Assembly (NCBI GenBank): GCA_031292305.1
Contig: JARLHJ010000044.1
Coordinates: forward strand, 1-30,288
DNA from: Candidatus Babeliales bacterium
GTDB taxonomy: Bacteria; Babelota; Babeliae; Babelales; JABDEC01
DNA length: 30,288 nt
Direction: 5' to 3'
The notes under the pieces were generated by a model, which did not search any database, was not told where the DNA came from, and was given only the letters and a program-made list of their open reading frames with translations. Below are positions 1 through 7,159 of the stretch, in pieces. The translations under genes and the position numbers were made by a program. Positions within the stretch are counted from its first letter, which is position 1; each line of letters starts with the position of its first letter.

Positions 1-1
1 T

Positions 2-631
2 AGTTTTGATATTAATTTAATAAAAAACTTTAATTGTAATGTTTTTTGTTTTGATCCTACACCTAGAGCTATTCAACACATTAAGAACTTAGAAGAAAAT
101 ACTAATCAAAATATACCATTTTATTCAGGTCCAGATAAAATAGCTTATAATGCAAATAAAGCTATTTTAAATAAATTTCATTTTCATCCATTTGGAATTT
201 GGAATAAAAATACAACAATCCGTTTTTATTCTCCTCAAGACCCTGCTCATGTCTCTCATTCAATAACAAATTTGCAAAAAACAGAAACTTACTTTGAAGC
301 TCAATGTTATACCCTAAAAACATTAATGAATAAATTTAAACATAAAAAATTAAACTTATTAAAATTAGATATTGAAGGTGCAGAGATAGCTGTAATTAAC
401 TATATATTAAAAGAAAAAATTGATATTGATTGTCTTTGTTTTGAATTTGATGAATTTGCAGGAAACAATCTAAAACAAAATAAAGATATTCCAGCAAGTA
501 AAAACAAAGCCGATAAAATAATAAAACGATTAATTAAAAATGGCTATGAACTAATATACCGTTCTGGTTATATTAGTTTAACTTTTCTAAAAAAAGAAAT
601 TTGTAATAATTTAAAAATAAAAAGGGGATAG
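2..631 (+). CDS. FkbM-family methyltransferase, 5' truncated by window edge
   Basis: The reading frame is open from base 2 to the TAG at 629-631, so the N-terminus lies outside the window. The visible 209 residues match the FkbM-type SAM-dependent methyltransferase fold: a VFCFDPTP segment near the start (the acidic SAM-ribose strand) and, later, LLKLDIEGAE followed by a CFEFDE strand, both typical of FkbM proteins. FkbM enzymes usually O-methylate sugars or secondary metabolites. The next gene starts one base after the stop, so this is probably the first visible gene of an operon with two glycosyltransferases, which suggests methylation of the same glycan. A TTG at 272 could be taken as a start, but it would remove the SAM-binding half and is rejected. 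Family call is firm; the substrate is unknown. Confidence 0.8.
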   Translation, partial: SFDINLIKNFNCNVFCFDPTPRAIQHIKNLEENTNQNIPFYSGPDKIAYNANKAILNKFHFHPFGIWNKNTTIRFYSPQDPAHVSHSITNLQKTETYFEAQCYTLKTLMNKFKHKKLNLLKLDIEGAEIAVINYILKEKIDIDCLCFEFDEFAGNNLKQNKDIPASKNKADKIIKRLIKNGYELIYRSGYISLTFLKKEICNNLKIKRG

Positions 632-632
632 A

Positions 633-1361
633 ATGTTAAAAATGAAAAAAATAATTTTGTTAATTTCTATAATTTCCAGTTCTGCGCTTTTTTCAAAACC
701 TGCTGATACAAGAATAAAAATGTATGCATTATATACACCCTCACATAAAATCTTAGTGGATAAATACTTTTTACCGAGCATTAAAGATAATTTCAATCTT
801 ATAATAGATACATTTAAACAACAATGCCCTACAGGTCAATTTAATAGTGAGGGTTGGAACACCACAATGCTTGATAAAGTAGATGTGATAATTAATGCTA
901 TCAAATCTAATAAGAACAAAATTTTTATCTTTTCTGATGTAGATATTATTTTTATTAGACCTGTTGAAAAAGAATTAAAAAAATTAATGAAAACATATGA
1001 ATTTGTAATTCAAAAATCTTCAGAAAAATTACCTAATTGTTGCACTGGCTTCTTTGCTATGATTGGTAATGAAAAGAATTTAAAGTTATGGATAGACATC
1101 AAAAAATTCATGTTAAAGAATCCAAAACTTTCTGAAGAAGATGTTCTTAACTTCTTTATTAAACAAGGTAGATTGAATAACATCAAATGGTCACAGTTGC
1201 CAAAAGAATATAATACAGGCGGAATGTTTACAGGATCTAGATGGGTTCCGGGCATTGAATTACAATTACCAGAAAACATACTTTTACATCATGCTAATTG
1301 GACTGTTGGAATAGACAATAAAATAGCGCAACTTGAGTATGTACTTAAAAAAACAAAATAA
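633..1361 (+). CDS. Signal-peptide-bearing DxD glycosyltransferase (nucleotide-diphospho-sugar transferase-like)
   Basis: 242 residues. Residues about 4-21 form a basic-hydrophobic leader ending near LFSK, consistent with Sec export or a membrane anchor. The core resembles the nucleotide-diphospho-sugar transferase family (PF03407 type): IFSDVDIIFIRP holds the metal-binding DxD at residues 102-104, followed by a CCTGFFAM segment and SEEDVLNFF. Such enzymes transfer a sugar from a nucleotide donor. The ATG at 633 has an AGGGG ribosome site about 5 bases upstream; the ATG at 642 would be too far from it, so 633 is chosen. The gene lies 1 bp after the FkbM-like gene and 3 bp before the exostosin-like gene, so the three are probably one transcript. 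Donor and acceptor cannot be told from sequence. Confidence 0.78.
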   Translation: MLKMKKIILLISIISSSALFSKPADTRIKMYALYTPSHKILVDKYFLPSIKDNFNLIIDTFKQQCPTGQFNSEGWNTTMLDKVDVIINAIKSNKNKIFIFSDVDIIFIRPVEKELKKLMKTYEFVIQKSSEKLPNCCTGFFAMIGNEKNLKLWIDIKKFMLKNPKLSEEDVLNFFIKQGRLNNIKWSQLPKEYNTGGMFTGSRWVPGIELQLPENILLHHANWTVGIDNKIAQLEYVLKKTK

Positions 1362-1364
1362 AGT

Positions 1365-2264
1365 ATGAACAAAAAACTAATATTTTTTTTATTAAGCTGT
1401 CTTGTTAGCAACACAATAAATAGTTTAATTTTTCATGAATATTATTTAGATTTATTTAAAGAAGAACCTGTCCCTACAGAGTATCTTGCATATAAACTAT
1501 TAAAAAAAAATCCAATTAAAAAAAATATTAATTATTTGGCAGTTCCATGGACACAGTTAATACATAAGAACCAATTGGATAAAGCGCCTAACATTAAATT
1601 AAATGGTGGCTTTACTATTTGCCAACATATCGATTACGAAAAAATTATGCCTATTTTAGAAAAAATAGGCATAAATGTTTTATTTGCTCCCCATGTTAAT
1701 AAACAATATAAAAATATAACAGTTTTGCCATTTGCTCATGTAGCCGTAAATGGCATTTCACCTAGATTAAATAAAGATATTTTTTATTCTTTTATTGGAT
1801 TAGAAAGAACGCATTGGACACGCAAAGAGATCTTTAATATGAAACACTCCAAAAATACGGTTATTATTGAACGCAAAGATTGGCATTTTTGGATAAATAA
1901 ACAGAATTCAAAAGAACTAGAACTTAGACAAAATAAAGAAAAAAAAGAATATCAAGATGTTTTAGCCCGTTCAATATTTTCTTTGTGCCCCCGTGGTACT
2001 GGGGCTAGCACTATAAGATTTTGGGAATCACTAAAATCAGGTTCTGTTCCTGTTTTAATTGCTGATGATATGATGCTTCCTGCTGGATTTGATTGGAATA
2101 GCTGCATTATTAAATTAGAAGAAAAAAATGTAAAAAACATACCTACAATTTTATCTAATATTAGCGCAGAAAAATATACCCAAATGTCTATCAACTGCAT
2201 AAAGGCTTATTCTTTATTTTCTGGTAAAAACTTTGTCAGAACTATTAGAGATTATTTTAAATAA
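1365..2264 (+). CDS. Exostosin-like (GT47) glycosyltransferase with signal peptide, copy 1
   Basis: 299 residues. The leader (about residues 1-20, MNKKLIFFLLSCLVSNTINS) looks like a Sec signal. Residues about 206-231 carry the C-terminal exostosin signature: SLCPRGTG, then IRFWESLKSGSVPVL and a LPAGFDW segment. This is the nucleotide-sugar-binding half of GT47 enzymes, the family that in animals polymerises heparan sulfate and in plants makes pectin and xyloglucan chains. A paralogue lies at 6133-7062 on the other strand. The two share long conserved stretches (LLKKNPI, KLNGGFTI, KDIFYSFIG) across their whole length. The gene ends one base short of the convergent gene. In the island it is the best clue that a polysaccharide backbone is made. 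Exact sugar specificity is not readable. Confidence 0.8.
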   Translation: MNKKLIFFLLSCLVSNTINSLIFHEYYLDLFKEEPVPTEYLAYKLLKKNPIKKNINYLAVPWTQLIHKNQLDKAPNIKLNGGFTICQHIDYEKIMPILEKIGINVLFAPHVNKQYKNITVLPFAHVAVNGISPRLNKDIFYSFIGLERTHWTRKEIFNMKHSKNTVIIERKDWHFWINKQNSKELELRQNKEKKEYQDVLARSIFSLCPRGTGASTIRFWESLKSGSVPVLIADDMMLPAGFDWNSCIIKLEEKNVKNIPTILSNISAEKYTQMSINCIKAYSLFSGKNFVRTIRDYFK

Positions 2265-2265
2265 A

Positions 2266-3342
2266 TTATTTATTCAAACTAGATATTGACCCTTTAATAG
2301 CTATTTTTGTCATAATAAGTTTATTTTCTTGCCAGATACAATCTAACGGAAAAATAACAAATTTATGATTACCCATAATTTCGGATATTCTAGGAAAATA
2401 TGATTCTGACCTAATTAAACCATCAAAAAGTGACATTTTATATAAATCTGTATAAATACGTTCTTTAAAAGATAGTTTTCTATTATCTTGATAATAAAAT
2501 ACAATATTTTTTCTATTTGCAGCTTTCTTTAATCTATCAATTAACGCATATGGATTATTGTCATCGGTAAAAATTTCTATAAATAATTTATGCATTTTCA
2601 ATTCATCCGCTACTTTGCAAATTTGATCGACATAATATTGTTCTGGGGGAAATTTTGTCATATAACGCTCAATTTTATCTAATGATAATATTGAGTCATT
2701 ATCTACAGAGCTTTTGGTTTTGGGACCTATTGCATTTACAATTTCACCATTTTCTAATCTTTGATAATGAGCAAGATCAAACGGATAATTAAAATAATTA
2801 TTTACATAAACTACATCAGACCTATTAAAATTAAAATACTGTAAAGAAGATTGCTCGCCATCATATACTTCTCCGCCACCATTACCTTTTCTTATATGTA
2901 GTGCTATAGTAATTTTATCTTTTGGCAAAGGTTTAACATTAGGTATATTTTTGAATCTTATTAATTTTTTAATAAGATTCCACCAATCTTTATTCATTGG
3001 TTGAATTTTTACACCCAAATGGGGTCTTAATAACACATCTAAATTTTTATATTTAACATTATTTATATCTTTAATATCTGCATAAATAATATCTGTAAAA
3101 TCCTTGATTTCTTGGTTATTAATTCTTTTTTCTTTAATATCCAAAATAAATAAATCACTATATCTAAACGGTGAATAATAAAATGGAATATCATATTTTA
3201 TTGATAAAAGTTTTGCTAAAATAAACCGAGCAATACTATCACCTACTTGAGATACTGGCCTATTAGTTATAATCTGCTCAGAGATTATTGAATTTAAACA
3301 AAATAAAATATTAAAAAATAAAATTAATTTAATGATTTTCAT
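2266..3342 (-). CDS. Fucosyltransferase-like glycosyltransferase with signal peptide
   Basis: 358 residues with an N-terminal hydrophobic leader (about residues 1-21, ending in SIISEQ). Residues 147-154 read ALHIRKGN, resembling the donor-binding HxRxG motif of GDP-fucose transferases (GT11/GT23/GT65-type fold). Further on, EIFTDDNNP and FDGLIRSESYFP match the late conserved strands of that fold, where a side chain contacts the nucleotide. The family assignment rests on these short motifs only, so it is tentative. The start is an ATG with a GAGGGA ribosome site 3-4 bases upstream. It is the only minus-strand gene between the first two plus-strand gene groups, so it has its own promoter in the 3343-3466 spacer, although no strong promoter match was found there. 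Confidence 0.55.
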   Translation of the reverse strand: MKIIKLILFFNILFCLNSIISEQIITNRPVSQVGDSIARFILAKLLSIKYDIPFYYSPFRYSDLFILDIKEKRINNQEIKDFTDIIYADIKDINNVKYKNLDVLLRPHLGVKIQPMNKDWWNLIKKLIRFKNIPNVKPLPKDKITIALHIRKGNGGGEVYDGEQSSLQYFNFNRSDVVYVNNYFNYPFDLAHYQRLENGEIVNAIGPKTKSSVDNDSILSLDKIERYMTKFPPEQYYVDQICKVADELKMHKLFIEIFTDDNNPYALIDRLKKAANRKNIVFYYQDNRKLSFKERIYTDLYKMSLFDGLIRSESYFPRISEIMGNHKFVIFPLDCIWQENKLIMTKIAIKGSISSLNK

Positions 3343-3430
3343 AGATTCCCTCGAGTTATAAAAATATTAAATAAGAATTTAGACAATTATTTTAAAATAA
3401 GCTAACTTTTAGAAAATTATTTAACCCAAG

Positions 3431-3457
3431 CTTCGCCCTAGGCTACGTCGGGCAAAG
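3431..3457 (+). repeat. Imperfect hairpin-forming repeat-like element fused to a ribosome-binding site
   Basis: CTTCGCCC (3431-3438) and GGGCAAAG (3450-3457) form an 8-bp stem with one mismatch around an 11-base loop. The element is markedly GC-rich beside its AT-rich surroundings. Its right arm runs straight into AAAGGGGAG (3454-3462), the ribosome site of the next gene. It resembles the short GC-rich dispersed palindromes seen in several small bacterial genomes, but only one copy of this exact type is in the window, so repeat status is inferred. Confidence 0.45.
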
Positions 3458-3466
3458 GGGAGAAAA

Positions 3467-4474
3467 TTGAAGAATTTAATTTGTTTATTAAATTTATTAT
3501 TATTTAGTTATATTACTTTAAATCATTGCGAAGTGTATATAGTGACCAGATTATACTGTGATTCAAAAGAAGAAGAATCACTTTATCCAAATAATAATAG
3601 TTACAACAAATCTTCTAGTGATGAATTTCAAAAAATTTATTGGCAATGCGCTTGTGTAATGTTTGCATCCAGCAAAAAATTTAATCCTAATGCTAAACAT
3701 ATTCTTTTTACAAATAAAGACACTATACCCTTACAATTTGATTTATTGCTTAAAGCAATCGGTGTAGAAATAATAAATATTCCTATGACATATCAAACTC
3801 CTAAAGATTTTTATGCCCATTTTAGAAATTCATTCTACATGCTGGATGTGATAAATTATTTATCATTAAATTGCAACCAAAATGACAAAATAATAATCTT
3901 AGATAGCGATTGCATTTGGACCAAATCCGCAAATCTAATATTGAAAGATATAGAAAAATATAAACTATTAAATTATGACCTAGGATATTCTCCACATTAT
4001 TCTATTGGCACATTAACACGTATAGACTATCAGACAATATATCAAGATATCTTAAACCAAAAAATAGATACATTTCCAAAGCATTTTGGCGCAGAAATAA
4101 TTGCCTGTGATTATGAAACATTAAATAATATATCTCGCGAGATTAATCCTGTATGGAAAAATATGCTATATCGGTTTAAAACGAATAAAAAAAAATTTGT
4201 TACAGAAGAACATGTTTTAAGCTTTATTTATTTTAAGCTTAATTTAACTCAAGGATATGCAAAAAAATATATAAAACGTATTTGGACATCCCATCTTTTT
4301 AATAATGTTTCAGGAAATGAAGCTAATTTTACAATATGGCATTTACCAACAGAAAAAAATACTGGTTTTGTTAATTTATTTAATAGTTTAATTAATCCGG
4401 CATCAGAATTTATGAAATTAAAAACTAAAGAATTTGCACAATTTTGTGCAAAAAGTTGTTCCATAATCATATAA
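3467..4474 (+). CDS. DxD glycosyltransferase-like protein with signal peptide
   Basis: 335 residues. The leader (about residues 1-20, rich in Leu) points to export or a membrane anchor. IIILDSDCIW places a DxD-type metal site at residues 146-148, and the order of strands around it (KHILFTNKD before it, a FGAEIIACD strand after it) suits a GT-A fold. I cannot assign a CAZy family with confidence. The start is a TTG at 3467, chosen because AAAGGGGAG lies 4 bases upstream and because it gives a complete leader; no ATG fits as well. It is followed after 11 bp by a sulfotransferase gene, so both are probably co-transcribed. An alternative is a non-catalytic GT-A-like protein, since the catalytic base cannot be seen. 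Confidence 0.65.
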   Translation: MKNLICLLNLLLFSYITLNHCEVYIVTRLYCDSKEEESLYPNNNSYNKSSSDEFQKIYWQCACVMFASSKKFNPNAKHILFTNKDTIPLQFDLLLKAIGVEIINIPMTYQTPKDFYAHFRNSFYMLDVINYLSLNCNQNDKIIILDSDCIWTKSANLILKDIEKYKLLNYDLGYSPHYSIGTLTRIDYQTIYQDILNQKIDTFPKHFGAEIIACDYETLNNISREINPVWKNMLYRFKTNKKKFVTEEHVLSFIYFKLNLTQGYAKKYIKRIWTSHLFNNVSGNEANFTIWHLPTEKNTGFVNLFNSLINPASEFMKLKTKEFAQFCAKSCSIII

Positions 4475-4485
4475 AGGAGATCGCT

Positions 4486-5238
4486 ATGTCACTTAAGTTT
4501 AATGCTTTTATTTTTAGCTTATTATTTTCAACGATAGGCAATGCCCAAAATTCAGAGAAAATATTTTTTTCTTCTATTCCAAAATGCGGGACTCACTTAC
4601 TTAAAGAAACAATCACCTTTTTAACTAAAAAAAAATATAAACATTGTTCTCATTTTAAATCTGGAAGAGAAGATCATTTACCTACTTTTGACCCTAGCAA
4701 AGAATTTATTTTTTGGCATATACCGTATTCAACCTATGCTTCAAATAGTTTAACAAAACAGAATTTCAGATCTATATTTTTATACCGTGACCCTAGAGAC
4801 CAATTAATTTCTTATATCTTTTGGGTAATTAAAGATCCTAGCCAAATTCCTTTCTCGCAAACTAAAAAATTATATCCATTTGATTGGAATGATTTCTTAA
4901 CAATATTAATACAGAATGTTAATGAATTTTATAAGTCATATATTCCTTGGATTAATAGTCCAAATGTACTTTCTGTAAAATTTGAAGATTTAATATCTAA
5001 GGATAAAAACATACAAATTAATACAATAAAAAAAATCTGTTCTCATATCAAAGTAAAACCGACAGAAGATTTAATAAGCAACTGTTATAAAGAAACTTTT
5101 GGAAAAGCGGGAACTTTCAGAGAAGGCAAAAAAGGCGCTTGGAGAAAATATTTCTCGAAAGAACATGTACACTTATTTAAAAAACATGCCGGTCAATTGC
5201 TAATTGATCTTAAATATGAAAAAGATTTTAATTGGTAA
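4486..5238 (+). CDS. SULT-type PAPS-dependent sulfotransferase with signal peptide, copy 1
   Basis: 250 residues. A sulfotransferase moves the sulfuryl group of PAPS to a hydroxyl or amine. The diagnostic motifs are in order: PKCGTHLL at 32-39 (5'-phosphosulfate loop), WHIP with H78 where the SULT catalytic histidine sits, RDPRDQLIS at 101-109 (3'-phosphate site), a VKFEDLI strand, and FREGKKGAWRKYF at 211-223, the C-terminal PAPS-clamping motif of eukaryotic cytosolic SULTs. Residues 1-20 are a clear signal peptide with a GNAQ cleavage site, absent from cytosolic SULTs. The ATG at 4486 follows AAAGGAGA by 5 bases; an upstream in-frame extension to 4444 would overlap the previous gene and hide the leader, so it is rejected. 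A paralogue follows 11 bp downstream. The acceptor is unknown, presumably a glycan given the neighbours. Confidence 0.88.
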   Translation: MSLKFNAFIFSLLFSTIGNAQNSEKIFFSSIPKCGTHLLKETITFLTKKKYKHCSHFKSGREDHLPTFDPSKEFIFWHIPYSTYASNSLTKQNFRSIFLYRDPRDQLISYIFWVIKDPSQIPFSQTKKLYPFDWNDFLTILIQNVNEFYKSYIPWINSPNVLSVKFEDLISKDKNIQINTIKKICSHIKVKPTEDLISNCYKETFGKAGTFREGKKGAWRKYFSKEHVHLFKKHAGQLLIDLKYEKDFNW

Positions 5239-5249
5239 GGAAAAATAAT

Positions 5250-6143
5250 ATGATTAATTTTCTTAAATATCTAACAATAATAAGTTGTTTTGTAACACCA
5301 TTATTAGCAAAACAAGACACAAGGCCTTTAATTATTTCCATACCTAAGTGTGGAACTCATTTATTGCAAAAATGCATTCAACTTATTATTAAAGATAAAG
5401 AATTATGCTCATATGCGCATGCCAGATATAGCCCTGATAAAATAAGTATTATAAATAATCGTAAAAGTTTTTTTATAATACGTGACCCTAGAGATCAATT
5501 AATTTCATTTATTTACCATGTTATAATAAGGATTAATGTTTACAAAGACAATCCTGAAATGAGAGAGAAGCTGAAAAGTTTTTGGCAGTATGAAAATTTA
5601 AGCTTTTCGGAAAAAATCTCACACTTAATTGATAGAGGTGCGCCTTATTATGACATTTACAGATCTTCTGCTGAAGAATCTCAAAAGAGCTATTTGGAAT
5701 GGCAGCAGAGTTTGTTGAAAATTAAAAACCACCAAAATAATCCTCAAATTAAATATCAGTTACAAAGCTTCATGGATTATAAAAACCCAACTGGTAATAC
5801 TACTCATGGAATAAATCAATTTTATAGTGAGTATTTAGGTTGGCAAAAAGTTCCTGGAATTTGCAATATTAAATTTGAAAATTTAGTAGGACCAAAAGGT
5901 GGTGGAACATTAGAAAAACAACTTGCAGAGATTAAAAAAATTGCTCATCATTTAGGCAAACACTTAAGTGATAAAGAAATTAAAGAAGTTGCTAAAAATT
6001 TATTTGGTGAATCAAATACATTTAGAAAAGGAAAAATAGGCTCTTGGAAAAAGCATTTTAATGATGATCATAAAAATCATTTTAAAAGGCTTGCAGGGTC
6101 ACTTTTAATTAATTTAGGATATGAAAAAGATTTTAATTGGTAA
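5250..6143 (+). CDS. SULT-type PAPS-dependent sulfotransferase with signal peptide, copy 2
   Basis: 297 residues, paralogous to the preceding gene. It has PKCGTHLL at 32-39, IIRDPRDQLIS at 77-87, IKFENLV, and FRKGKIGSWKKHF at 258-270; both proteins end in YEKDFNW. Residues 1-21 form a signal peptide ending near LLAKQ. It differs from copy 1 in two ways. The segment before the RDPRD motif is shorter, with AHARYS (H57) the only plausible match for the catalytic histidine. A Lys/Gln/Tyr-rich insertion of about 50-60 residues follows the motif (about 95-185), in the zone that forms the acceptor pocket in SULTs. The ATG at 5250 has AAGGA 8 bases upstream. The last 11 bases overlap the end of the convergent exostosin-like gene. 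Probably acts on a different acceptor from copy 1. Confidence 0.86.
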   Translation: MINFLKYLTIISCFVTPLLAKQDTRPLIISIPKCGTHLLQKCIQLIIKDKELCSYAHARYSPDKISIINNRKSFFIIRDPRDQLISFIYHVIIRINVYKDNPEMREKLKSFWQYENLSFSEKISHLIDRGAPYYDIYRSSAEESQKSYLEWQQSLLKIKNHQNNPQIKYQLQSFMDYKNPTGNTTHGINQFYSEYLGWQKVPGICNIKFENLVGPKGGGTLEKQLAEIKKIAHHLGKHLSDKEIKEVAKNLFGESNTFRKGKIGSWKKHFNDDHKNHFKRLAGSLLINLGYEKDFNW

Positions 6144-7062
6144 TTATATTATTTTCATAATAATTCTTAATAACTTTTATAAGATTATTATTTGAAAATA
6201 ATTTGTGAGCTCTTAAACATTTTTTTCTCATTTTTGCTTCTTGATCTTGCGATATCGATGTTAAGATTTCAGAAATATTATTTATATCTATTTCTGAAAT
6301 CTTAACAATGCAAGATTCCCAGTCAAAACCAGAAGGCAATGCCAAATTACATTCGATCAAAACTGGAATAGCACCTGCTTGTAAAGATTCCCAAAACCTT
6401 AATGTCCCAGGTCCTCTTCCATTTGGGCATAAAGAAAATCTAGAACGTGAAAGAATATTTTGGTATTCAATTTTCTCTTGTTCTTTTCTAATTTTAGCTT
6501 CTTGCGATTTTTCCCATATATCAATATAAAAATGTAGCGTTTTTCTTTTAATTATAACGGCTTTTTTTGAATGTTTTGCCCGAAAAATTTTTTTTCTTAG
6601 TGGATTATCTTCACAACCTATAAATGAATAAAATATGTCTTTATTCTTATTGGGCAAAGTACCGTTTAAATTAAAATGGGGCATGGGTAGAACTTTAATG
6701 CTTTTATATTCTTTTAAAGTTGCGTGTGGAGTAAATATAACATTAATTCCAATCTCACTTAAAATAGGAAATAATTTTTCAAAATGAACACTTCTGGTAA
6801 TGGTAAAGCCACCATTTAATTTAATTTTTGGAACTAAATCTAATCTGTTTGTATCAATAAGATAAGCCCAAGGAATGGCTAGATAATTTACATTTGTTAA
6901 AATAGGATTTTTTTTTAACAAATGATAGGCAGGATATTCTAGAGGAATCATATCCTGTTGCCACAAATCAGTATAATATTCATAGGTTCTCATTAGTTGA
7001 CTATGAATGGGAGTAAAAAGAAATAAATTTAAAAAATATATAAAAAATAAATTTTGTTTCAT
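6133..7062 (-). CDS. Exostosin-like (GT47) glycosyltransferase with signal peptide, copy 2
   Basis: 309 residues from the ATG at 7062; a TTG at 7098 gives 12 more residues but neither start has a strong ribosome site, and 7062 yields a clean leader (about residues 1-22, ending IHSQ) that lines up with the leader of copy 1 at 1365-2264. The GT47 signature lies at about 209-235: SLCPNGRG, LRFWESLQAGAIPVL, then LPSGFDWESC. It shares KLNGGFTI and KDIFYSFIG with copy 1, so the pair arose by duplication and has since been separated onto opposite strands. Animal heparan sulfate polymerisation also uses two exostosin-type proteins, but that parallel is only suggestive. The 3' end overlaps the convergent sulfotransferase gene by 11 bp. 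Shares a 97-bp divergent spacer with the PAPS synthetase gene. Confidence 0.8.
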   Translation of the reverse strand: MKQNLFFIYFLNLFLFTPIHSQLMRTYEYYTDLWQQDMIPLEYPAYHLLKKNPILTNVNYLAIPWAYLIDTNRLDLVPKIKLNGGFTITRSVHFEKLFPILSEIGINVIFTPHATLKEYKSIKVLPMPHFNLNGTLPNKNKDIFYSFIGCEDNPLRKKIFRAKHSKKAVIIKRKTLHFYIDIWEKSQEAKIRKEQEKIEYQNILSRSRFSLCPNGRGPGTLRFWESLQAGAIPVLIECNLALPSGFDWESCIVKISEIDINNISEILTSISQDQEAKMRKKCLRAHKLFSNNNLIKVIKNYYENNIITN

Positions 7063-7159
7063 ACGCAAACCATAATAAAAAACTCTTATTGATTTCAACT
7101 GTTAAAAATAGTAAGAATGTTAATAGTTGGTATTTAACAAAAAAAAGGAGAATGCTGTT

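Noticed and set aside
272-631. TTG start giving a short 119-residue protein
   Set aside because: The same frame is open to base 2 and holds the first half of the FkbM methyltransferase domain, so this is the end of a longer gene cut by the window.
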